Source: Candidatus Berkelbacteria bacterium
GTDB taxonomy: Bacteria; Patescibacteriota; UBA1384; CAILIB01
Assembly (NCBI GenBank): GCA_020058355.1
Contig: JAGVEG010000059.1
Location: 1 to 6,043 of the forward strand
Length of the DNA: 6,043 nt
Reading direction: 5' to 3'
The stretch's first letter is position 1, and the number at the start of each line of letters is the position of its first letter. This document shows, piece by piece, positions 1 to 5,587 of the stretch. The notes under the pieces were generated by a model, which saw only the letters and a list, made by a program, of their open reading frames with translations, did no database searches and had not been told where the DNA came from. Position numbers and translations under genes: made by a program.

Positions 1-2
1 AG

Positions 3-59
3 GGAGCCACGCGAACCCAAAAAACTGACACCAGCGAAACTACCTGTTATGCCATCTAG
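3..59 (+). CDS. C-terminal tail of a possible HTTM companion protein (5' end outside window)
   Basis: The third frame is open from the left edge to a TAG at 57-59 and encodes 18 residues ending TTCYAI. The stop lies 11 bp inside the following gene, whose ATG is at 49. This is the arrangement seen at 2701-2713, where a companion gene overlaps its HTTM gene by 13 bp. The tail also has a cysteine close to the C-terminus, as do the companions at 1687-2256 (FSC) and 2231-2713 (LSC-A-R). These two parallels are the only support. The rival reading is that the frame of the next gene, also open to the left edge, is the coding frame and this tail is chance. The function of the companion proteins is not known. 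Confidence 0.35.
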   Translation, partial: GATRTQKTDTSETTCYAI

Positions 60-852
60 AACCGCCTCACTTACTCCATACATCCATCAGCTTCTTGCGG
101 GTACTGATAGCTCCGAGCGTCTACACACCCAAATAGAGCAGATACTGGCCTCCGTCATTATTGTCAGTATTGTCAGTGGCCTGACACAGAACACCCTTCT
201 TTTTGCCGAAAACGGTGCCATGGGTGGATTCATCACCAACCAATTCACACTCTTCAGCCTGATTCCCCACACTACCTGGTGGCTCATACTCCTTGATGGC
301 ATTGGCTTGCTCGCAGCAGGATCACTCCTCACAAAACAACGGATCGCTCCTCGCCATCTCACCCAGATTGGTCTCGGCATCACCTTCACGGTACTACTCA
401 GCAAACTCTTGCTAGTGCCCGGCTACCTTGGGCTCCTTGGTGTAGTTACTTGTTGCGGCGCAGGTCTTCTCAGCCTCACTCCCTTCCTTACCGAAAAAAA
501 CGTAGTCACGGTTCTGCGCAGCTTTGCCGCCATCACCCTACTGAGTCAGGCACTGCTTCTACTCACTAATCCACTCTGGATGGAAGGACTTGCCGTTATT
601 GGCACGCGAATTCCATCACCCGATGTCGCGCAAATCATCGCACTCCTCTGCTTACTGTCACTAGTAGTACTGAGCAAGCGATTCCACAAGCTCATTCCGC
701 TCTGTATCGTTCTTCTCTGCAGCTACTTCTTTGCAGTTGGCGCAAATTTTACCGCGCTTGGAATCGGGGCACTCCTCCTCGTACTTTCTCCCGTACTCTC
801 CCCCACCACCTGGCAAAATCGTCGAAATCCTCGGCATGCAGCGCAAGCGTAA
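49..852 (+). CDS. multi-pass membrane protein, divergent HTTM-like
   Basis: This is a very hydrophobic protein of 267 residues if it starts at the ATG at 49. Membrane segments are likely near residues 30-50, 68-93, 104-124, 126-146, 157-173, 193-208 and 214-250. It has no obvious catalytic motif. I infer a divergent HTTM relative because the order of its landmarks matches the two HTTM proteins in the window: a WW-LILL segment near 77, an amphipathic turn with TKQR near 95-98, a helix ending LLSK at 116-119, and a W-M-E-G at 177-180 that matches W-L-D-G or W-L-G-G in the others. The conserved Asn, Asp and Lys of those proteins appear as Ser118, Gly128 and a leucine near 171. There is no Shine-Dalgarno before position 49, and the frame is open to the left edge, so the true start could lie upstream. 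Overlap with a possible upstream stop at 57-59 would allow translational coupling. The 3' end overlaps the minus-strand HTTM gene by 104 bp. Confidence 0.7.
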   Translation: MPSRTASLTPYIHQLLAGTDSSERLHTQIEQILASVIIVSIVSGLTQNTLLFAENGAMGGFITNQFTLFSLIPHTTWWLILLDGIGLLAAGSLLTKQRIAPRHLTQIGLGITFTVLLSKLLLVPGYLGLLGVVTCCGAGLLSLTPFLTEKNVVTVLRSFAAITLLSQALLLLTNPLWMEGLAVIGTRIPSPDVAQIIALLCLLSLVVLSKRFHKLIPLCIVLLCSYFFAVGANFTALGIGALLLVLSPVLSPTTWQNRRNPRHAAQA

Positions 853-1690
853 GGGCGGCAAACATAATTTCACTAAAGTAGACTACGCTCATAGTGAGCA
901 TCACCATCAGGTGGAAAAAGGCCACAATGAGTAGTGAGAAGCGTCGCGTTTTGGGAAACCAATAGAGAAAGGCAAACTGCACATCGCCAAATAGTACCCA
1001 GTAGGTCATCAGCGCCCCTAGTAACGGGTAGGCCGCCAGCCAGTCCCACGAGAAGAATCCACGATCAATCGAGCCTAACGCCTTAATGGTAAAGGTACCG
1101 CCAAGCCATTGGTCACCCACAGTGAGCTTTCCGGTAACCGTCACCAGATAGAGAAAGGCAAGTTGTAAACGCATCAGCCGCACCGGCCAGGCGGGCACCT
1201 GTGCAATAACGCCACGCCACTTTGCGCGCAACGACCAGACCCCATCAAGTACCAACGGAAGCGTGACGAGGAGCAGAATGCGAATCATTAAGTCACCACT
1301 ATGAAAGAGTGCTCTGTCACGATTATGAAATGACACCATCAGTATCAAGAGCAAGATTTGGGCAATGCGTGTGCCAAACCCAAGTGTGTAGCACACAATA
1401 CAGAGCACGGTCAGCGCAACAGCAAGGTTGATCACCAAGGGACTATCCCAGTGGTAAAACAGCGAAAGTGAAAGTGGGCTTGAGGCAGCCAGCGCCTCGG
1501 CACTCGTATAGTAGCCTTCACCACTGAAGTAGGCCGTCGAGTGGGTGAACCACAGTGCCACATTCATGAACATGACAATACCAAACACAATTCTGAAGAA
1601 TGCTGGTATACGCGCATCAACGGTAGCAAGTAGCCATGATTCATAGCGCTGATAGGCTGTTTTAAGCCACGGAAGTACGGCAGTGTTCAT
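749..1690 (-). CDS. HTTM domain membrane protein (vitamin K-dependent carboxylase-like)
   Basis: This integral membrane protein of 313 residues carries the HTTM domain, the membrane domain shared with vitamin K-dependent gamma-glutamyl carboxylase and many bacterial proteins of unknown function. Landmarks visible here are ARIPAFFRI-FGI at 26-38, FSGEGYYTS at 55-63, FHNRD at 121-125, HSGDLMIRIL at 130-139, RLQLAFLYL at 174-182, then GKL at 187-189 with W-L-G-G at 195-198, and FFH at 258-260 before the last helix. Lys188 sits about where the carboxylase has its catalytic-base lysine. I chose the ATG at 1690 because AAGAAAGGA lies 8 nt upstream and the start overlaps the preceding gene's stop as ATGA; a start at 1717 would add nine residues without such support. 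The last roughly 30 residues are charged and cytosolic in appearance. No substrate can be assigned. Real carboxylase activity is possible but unproven, as most bacterial HTTM proteins lack the luminal domain. Confidence 0.88.
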   Translation of the reverse strand: MNTAVLPWLKTAYQRYESWLLATVDARIPAFFRIVFGIVMFMNVALWFTHSTAYFSGEGYYTSAEALAASSPLSLSLFYHWDSPLVINLAVALTVLCIVCYTLGFGTRIAQILLLILMVSFHNRDRALFHSGDLMIRILLLVTLPLVLDGVWSLRAKWRGVIAQVPAWPVRLMRLQLAFLYLVTVTGKLTVGDQWLGGTFTIKALGSIDRGFFSWDWLAAYPLLGALMTYWVLFGDVQFAFLYWFPKTRRFSLLIVAFFHLMVMLTMSVVYFSEIMFAALTLALHAEDFDDFARWWGRVREKVRGGVPRFQAR

Positions 1691-2256
1691 GGTGCAAATC
1701 CTTTCTTGGATACGCACGAGAAACGGCGTGCGAGATAAAAGTCAGTGGCTTTTTTCGTTAATTCCTCTGGCTTTGTTACAGGATCGGCATTGGTCCAGCG
1801 CTGCAATTCCAGACGGATTTCGATTGGGTTAGTCACGGTGATTCCTTTCTCAGGGTGCTCACAGAGGTACCGCAATACAGGATCAACCTCAATCGCTTGC
1901 ACACGACTAAACGAGCTGTCACGCGTGACTCGCAAACTTCGTGAAGAAAAGAAATTGGATCGCGGCGGCGGATCGCTCAAATTAGAGCTGGTTGTCCCGT
2001 CCGCGGCAACATACGTGAGGCGCGAAACATAGGAAGCATCAAGCGTACCAATGAACATCCCCCACCCCTGCCAGAGTGTGGCACGCTCGTACCAGGGACG
2101 AATCGTCGACCAGTACTGCGTAGCTACTGCACTTTCTCGAAAATTCCCTAGAATAAGAAATATGATCCACCACAGTGAAATCAACGACACGCCAATTACC
2201 CGCACGGGCTGGTGGGCACGTACCAAAAATGTGCGAAGTGTGTGCTTATTGATCAT
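1687..2256 (-). CDS. single-pass membrane companion of HTTM protein
   Basis: The protein has 189 residues. A basic N-terminus is followed by one transmembrane segment at about 19-37 (VRVIGVSLISLWW onward), and the rest is soluble and probably on the outer face. Small proteins of this plan are often found beside bacterial HTTM genes; their role is unknown. A tryptophan-rich motif WQGWGMF at 62-68, a YLCEHPE at 130-136 and a cysteine at 181 near the C-terminus are the main landmarks. The stop is TGA and overlaps the next gene's ATG by 4 bp, so the two are almost certainly co-translated. The start is uncertain: ATG at 2256 has AAAAGG only 2 nt upstream, GTG at 2259 is directly before it, and a GTG at 2205 just before the membrane segment is also possible. 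It resembles the divergent protein at 2231-2713, most clearly L-W-Q-G-W-G-M-F against L-T-Q-I-G-L-F. Confidence 0.8.
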   Translation of the reverse strand: MINKHTLRTFLVRAHQPVRVIGVSLISLWWIIFLILGNFRESAVATQYWSTIRPWYERATLWQGWGMFIGTLDASYVSRLTYVAADGTTSSNLSDPPPRSNFFSSRSLRVTRDSSFSRVQAIEVDPVLRYLCEHPEKGITVTNPIEIRLELQRWTNADPVTKPEELTKKATDFYLARRFSCVSKKGFAP

Positions 2257-2713
2257 CACCTTTTACTGTACCGCAGCTAGGCTGGCCAGCAACCTCCCAC
2301 CCCGCTTCCCCATCCAAGAAGCGTTCAAACCAGCCGCCAAACTCACCCAGATTGGCCTATTTCGTGGTGAACATCCCATTGATGCGGGCGAGCTCACCGC
2401 GTTTCGTCGCAACGCCACCGTCATCGGTGAACAGCGCTACTACGCAAACGGTCTTCGGGTGTTTAGCGTCACGAAACCGCTGCACATTTCCTGGTATCAA
2501 ACCTACGATCACTTACTCATGGAAGAAATCCGTAGCAGTGCAACACAACAGCGATCAGTTGCGAGCCAGTACCTCCTGAGCGAGTGCCGCACCAATCCTT
2601 CACTTACCTCGATCACCCTGTACGCTACCACCATAAATCCCCTCCAGGCAAAAGAAAGTAACCCCAATAGCTGGAGCTGGCCAACCGGTATCGACCTCTC
2701 ATGCGCACGCTAG
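2231..2713 (+). CDS. small membrane-anchored companion of HTTM-like protein
   Basis: With a GTG start at 2231 the product has 160 residues. A short hydrophobic segment at about 4-19 is followed by a soluble domain without a family I can name. I infer that it is a paralogue of the 1687-2256 product from the shared order: N-terminal membrane segment, LTQIGLFRG at 38-46 against LWQGWGMFIG, a YLLSECRTNP at 114-123 against YLCEHPE, a following beta-strand-like stretch, and a cysteine (158) near the C-terminus. The start is not settled. No good Shine-Dalgarno is visible; in-frame choices are ATG 2162, GTG 2231, GTG 2240 and TTG 2249. ATG 2162 would overlap the divergent gene by about 95 bp. The TAG at 2711-2713 lies 13 bp inside the next gene, suggesting translational coupling. 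The divergent layout leaves almost no room for separate promoters. Confidence 0.7.
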   Translation: MRSVCLLIITFYCTAARLASNLPPRFPIQEAFKPAAKLTQIGLFRGEHPIDAGELTAFRRNATVIGEQRYYANGLRVFSVTKPLHISWYQTYDHLLMEEIRSSATQQRSVASQYLLSECRTNPSLTSITLYATTINPLQAKESNPNSWSWPTGIDLSCAR

Positions 2714-3552
2714 TACTCCCCTCACCACTCCGTGACTTTTTTGCCTGGTGGAACCAAGCAGGCACCCCCCGGGCCATCCTGCTTTTCCAGCGCGGCCTTG
2801 CTGGTATTGCCATTGTTCAATACGCGCTCCTGGGCCGCACTGCATGGCGCTACCTTGGGCCAGAAGCCCTCGGCACCTATCATCAACCATCCGAAAGCCT
2901 CCTAAGCACCCTCAACCCCCTGTGGGGCACGCAGGCTGATTGGTGGCTTCTTATTGGACTTGGCGCCGCTCTCGTATGTGCCCTGCAGCTCATCCGTAAG
3001 CAGGCGCACCCCCTGTGGTTTCTCTTCCTTCTTACTGTATCGCTCTGCATTACCAACCGTCTCCCCACCCTTGGCCTGGTAAGCGACGGGCTTTTTCATA
3101 CCCTTCTTCTGATTGCAGCCTGCAGCCCGAGCATGCGCACACTTCACACCAACGTTTCTGGCTGGAGCCTCCGTGCACTCGAGCTCCAACTCTCGGGCAG
3201 TATTCTCATCGGGGCAGCCCAAAAAGTAACCGACAAGGGCTGGCTTGATGGTAGTGCCTTTGTTGAACAGGTACGCGCCCAATTTACGAGTATCTCTATT
3301 ACCTGGCTTGAACAAAACTACAGCCTCGTCGGCCTACTTGGCATTGCCCTCTTAATTGGTAGCTTCGCCTGCGGCTTTCTTCTTTGGATCGCCCCAGCCC
3401 GCACCACTGTGCTCTGGACACTGCTCATCGCCAATCTCATTCTGACGGCGAGTACCGCCGGCGCATTTCTCGGACCCCTCGTATTTTTGATAGCACTTAC
3501 CCTAAAGCACGACCTTACCCGATCTGTCAAACCTGTTGTATCTGAGGCCTAA
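2701..3552 (+). CDS. HTTM-like multi-pass membrane protein
   Basis: The protein has 283 residues and about seven membrane segments. It is a more distant HTTM-type protein. Landmarks parallel the 749-1690 product: FQRGLAGIAIVQY at 29-41 (against FRIVFGIVMF), WWLL at 81-84, TNR at 118-120 with Asp129 ten residues after Asn119 (the same spacing as Asn123 and Asp133 in the other protein), LELQLSGSIL at 160-169, and QKVTDKGWLDG at 174-184. Lys175 lies six residues before Trp181, near the place of the catalytic-base lysine of gamma-glutamyl carboxylase. The C-terminal helix ends with a basic tail. The ATG at 2701 overlaps the upstream companion gene by 13 bp and has no clear Shine-Dalgarno, so translation probably depends on termination of the upstream gene. 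The substrate is unknown. Confidence 0.8.
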   Translation: MRTLVLPSPLRDFFAWWNQAGTPRAILLFQRGLAGIAIVQYALLGRTAWRYLGPEALGTYHQPSESLLSTLNPLWGTQADWWLLIGLGAALVCALQLIRKQAHPLWFLFLLTVSLCITNRLPTLGLVSDGLFHTLLLIAACSPSMRTLHTNVSGWSLRALELQLSGSILIGAAQKVTDKGWLDGSAFVEQVRAQFTSISITWLEQNYSLVGLLGIALLIGSFACGFLLWIAPARTTVLWTLLIANLILTASTAGAFLGPLVFLIALTLKHDLTRSVKPVVSEA

Positions 3553-3595
3553 AAAAAGTCCTTCTGGAAGCTGTTTTTCATAAAAAGAATACCTC

Positions 3596-3623
3596 TTGCT
3601 ATTTCGCAAAAATGGCGTATGTT
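3596..3623 (+). promoter_or_regulatory. possible sigma-70-type promoter of the transglutaminase-like gene
   Basis: TTGCTA (3596-3601) and TATGTT (3618-3623) are 16 bp apart and match the -35 and -10 consensus at four of six positions each. A transcript would begin near 3630, giving a leader of only about 14 nt that still holds the Shine-Dalgarno. The match is weak and the promoter rules of this organism are unknown. Confidence 0.3.
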
Positions 3624-3629
3624 CGATGC

Positions 3630-3636
3630 AAAGGAG
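3630..3636 (+). promoter_or_regulatory. ribosome binding site that fixes the start at 3644
   Basis: AAAGGAG lies 7 nt before the ATG at 3644. It is the strongest Shine-Dalgarno in the window. It selects this ATG over the in-frame ATG at 3596, which has no such site and would place 16 non-signal residues before an otherwise ideal signal peptide. Confidence 0.8.
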
Positions 3637-3643
3637 TGTGTCA

Positions 3644-4561
3644 ATGCTTAAGAACATTAAAAAACCGACACTGATTAAAAGAGTCTTTGTGCTTGCACTG
3701 CTGTGCATAGCTGTGACTCTTCCGAGTACGGCGAAAGCCTATTCGAACAACGCTGCAGAAGCAGCAAAACCGGGTTGGACCGCCACGCGTGTCGTACTCA
3801 CCTGGGATATAAAAACGCTTCGTCAGGGCAAAACCCGACCAGCGAAACCCCAGACAATCCCTGGATACCAGGAGGTTGTTAAGTACAGCGACAGTAGTAT
3901 ATTTGTCGCTGAGGACGGAGCACGATCCGAGATAGCAGGTTGTGACGATAAGGATCTGCCCGGCTGCCGACTCTTTACCTTCCCAGGCAAAGGTCGTATT
4001 ACAGTCACGCAAGACTTTGTAGTCCGCTTTCCGAAAAATAGCATTGGCAATAACATTGCCGCTCGCTTAAGTCCGGAGAATTTTCAGGCGCTACTGGGTA
4101 TCTACCAAGAAGTAATTTCTCATGGTTTAACCTATAGACACCTGAAAACAGCAGACAACGTCACAACAAGCTCAGTAATGATATCGCGTGGATTCGCCGA
4201 CTGCGGCGGACTCACCAAGATTGTCTATGAGAAAGCTGCTGCAGCCGGACTTGAGGTAATGCCCATTTCGGGCTTCAACCTCTCGAAAAATGGCACCCCG
4301 GAATACCACGTTGTACTACTTGTACGTGGCACTGACGGGAACTGGTTTGTTGTTGACCCCGCAAGGCTTCATCAGGGCTTTAAGGGCCAGGGTTTCAATG
4401 GCACCTACGCCTTGATTGCAAACAACCCCGTCATGGGAAACTTTTTCACTGAGAAAAAGTCCCCTGTTGTTGATGGCGCAACCGTCACCCACACCCAATT
4501 GCCCCCCACCTGGGGCTACTCGAAGATGGAGGGTTCAGTTTCTTTTGAAGCCCTCAACTAG
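3644..4561 (+). CDS. secreted transglutaminase-like cysteine protein
   Basis: The product has 305 residues with a classic signal peptide: basic KNIKKPTLIKR, hydrophobic core at 14-27, and an AKA cleavage site after residue 32. The mature protein therefore acts outside the cytoplasm. The C-terminal half has the transglutaminase-like (papain-fold) arrangement: Cys187 in ADCGGLT at the start of a helix, His222 in EYHVVLLV, and Asp238 in WFVVDPA. This order and spacing are the catalytic triad of that superfamily, which in bacteria includes proteases, amidases and cross-linking enzymes; the reaction here cannot be chosen from sequence. Residues 33-140 form a separate N-terminal region with a possible disulfide pair, Cys100 and Cys108. 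It is a single-gene unit with its own Shine-Dalgarno and terminator, convergent with the prepilin gene. A role in trimming or cross-linking surface proteins is a guess from context. Confidence 0.82.
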   Translation: MLKNIKKPTLIKRVFVLALLCIAVTLPSTAKAYSNNAAEAAKPGWTATRVVLTWDIKTLRQGKTRPAKPQTIPGYQEVVKYSDSSIFVAEDGARSEIAGCDDKDLPGCRLFTFPGKGRITVTQDFVVRFPKNSIGNNIAARLSPENFQALLGIYQEVISHGLTYRHLKTADNVTTSSVMISRGFADCGGLTKIVYEKAAAAGLEVMPISGFNLSKNGTPEYHVVLLVRGTDGNWFVVDPARLHQGFKGQGFNGTYALIANNPVMGNFFTEKKSPVVDGATVTHTQLPPTWGYSKMEGSVSFEALN

Positions 4562-4578
4562 TTGGAGAAATCCTCCAG

Positions 4579-4618
4579 ATCCCTTAGCTACTGCACATGC
4601 GGCGCTAGGGGATTTTTT
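4579..4618 (+). terminator. rho-independent terminator of the transglutaminase-like gene
   Basis: ATCCCTTAGC (4579-4588) pairs with GCTAGGGGAT (4604-4613) over 10 bp with one G-U pair, around a 15-nt loop. A run of six T (4613-4618) follows. It begins 17 bp after the stop codon. Confidence 0.85.
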
Positions 4619-4625
4619 ATTAGAG

Positions 4626-4652
4626 AAAAAAACCCGAGCTTTCACCCGGGTT
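4626..4652 (-). terminator. rho-independent terminator of the prepilin operon
   Basis: On the minus strand AACCCGGG (4652-4645) pairs with CTCGGGTT (4638-4631) over 8 bp with one G-U pair and a 6-nt loop. It is followed by a T run that is continuous with the stem (A7 on the plus strand, 4626-4632). It lies about 30 bp past the prepilin stop, back to back with the plus-strand terminator. Confidence 0.85.
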
Positions 4653-4682
4653 CCCCTATCCTACCACCTAAGAATACTCGCT

Positions 4683-5585
4683 CTATCCCAATCCACCACA
4701 GCGCTGGATACCCTGTGCAGCAAGTGTGTCATTGGTAGCGGTAAGATCTGCAGCTGCGTTTCCAACACCAGAAAAGCGTGAACCATAGTCAAGAATTTCG
4801 TCGGTATTCGTGTTAGCGAGCTCTTCTCCAAAATCACGCCCAAGGATTTCACCGTCGGGTGTTTTTTGTGTAAGCGTGTTTAATCCACCGCAATAGTTTG
4901 CCACATTCTCAGATGTTGCAGAGGTAACGGGGCGATTGGTGCGGAAAGCAACCATGTAGAGCTGGCCCTGCGTCCCAACAGACTGCTGGCCCCAAGGACA
5001 GCAACGAATGAGATTGAAGTTTCTAAAACGTACGTTCGTGGGATCATCACCCTTTGTTCCTGGGAAATTAACAACACCAGAGAGGTATCCACGTTCTCTC
5101 AAAGCCTGAGCAATGCTGGTTCTACCGTAGCGGCGCGCCAGTACCGTGTCCCCGTTATTAACCAGAACAGCACCACTTGATGGAGTCTCGTGGGTTGTAA
5201 CTCGACCGTACGCTAAACCATTTGCACCAACACATCCTTCTGGAACTCCCGCCTCGGCGTCCCATGGCGCCAAGCCACGCTGCCCCAAAACCATGCTGCC
5301 ATCGATACCCGTAATCCGCACATTGGCGATACACTCTGCAGGAACTTGCGCAGACCCATCTGACTTTAAGCCAGTAACAAAGAAGGTTCCCTGACCCACT
5401 GAGTAGGCATTAAGAGCATTCGAATAGGTTCGCGCACCTTCAGTAGCCGCTGCATCACGGGACGTAGCACGCTGCACAGAGTAAGAAGCGAACGAAAGAC
5501 CTGCTAACAGCGCGATGACACCGACTGAAACACCCACTTCAATCAAGGTAAAGGCAGAACGTCGAGAAGTCATTTTCGTGCTCAT
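4683..5585 (-). CDS. type IV prepilin-like protein with large cysteine-rich C-terminal domain
   Basis: The product has 300 residues from the ATG at 5585, or 296 from the ATG at 5573. A basic leader, MTSRRSA, precedes FTLIEV at 12-17 and a hydrophobic helix to about residue 35. This is the type III signal of prepilins and pseudopilins, processed by prepilin peptidase, with Glu16 as the conserved Glu5 of the mature form. The residue before the cut is Ala11 where Gly is usual. The protein then continues as the amphipathic helix (SVQRATSRDAAATEGAR) and a long globular domain with six cysteines: 85, 118, 195, 196, 232 and 296. The vicinal pair CC at 195-196 is unusual. At about 300 residues it is much longer than a typical major pilin, so a minor pilin, pseudopilin or tip adhesin is more likely. 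It starts 2 nt after the upstream gene's stop, so the two are probably coupled; no convincing Shine-Dalgarno is seen. No assembly genes are in the window. Confidence 0.85.
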   Translation of the reverse strand: MSTKMTSRRSAFTLIEVGVSVGVIALLAGLSFASYSVQRATSRDAAATEGARTYSNALNAYSVGQGTFFVTGLKSDGSAQVPAECIANVRITGIDGSMVLGQRGLAPWDAEAGVPEGCVGANGLAYGRVTTHETPSSGAVLVNNGDTVLARRYGRTSIAQALRERGYLSGVVNFPGTKGDDPTNVRFRNFNLIRCCPWGQQSVGTQGQLYMVAFRTNRPVTSATSENVANYCGGLNTLTQKTPDGEILGRDFGEELANTNTDEILDYGSRFSGVGNAAADLTATNDTLAAQGIQRCGGLG

Positions 5586-5587
5586 AG

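Noticed and set aside
887..899. Hairpin GCTCA-TAG-TGAGC downstream of the 49-852 gene.
   Set aside because: It has a 5-bp stem with no T run and lies within the coding sequence of the minus-strand HTTM gene.
2051..2230. Upstream extension of the plus-strand companion gene to an ATG at 2051.
   Set aside because: It would overlap almost 210 bp of the divergent companion gene in antisense, has no ribosome binding site, and the added residues do not resemble the other companion.
342..2355. A 14-nt identity (CTCACCCAGATTGG) near 358 and near 2342, encoding LTQIG in both genes.
   Set aside because: It is too short and falls in non-equivalent parts of the two proteins; chance is the simplest reading.
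2902..3315. A 137-residue minus-strand ORF opposite the 2701-3552 gene.
   Set aside because: It is antisense to a clear membrane protein gene, has a composition without domains, and lacks a ribosome binding site.
3553..3583. A-run, CTTC-TG-GAAG core and T-run after the 2701-3552 gene as a bidirectional terminator.
   Set aside because: The core stem is only 4 bp with a 2-nt loop and is separated from the A/T pairs by three mismatches, too weak to call.
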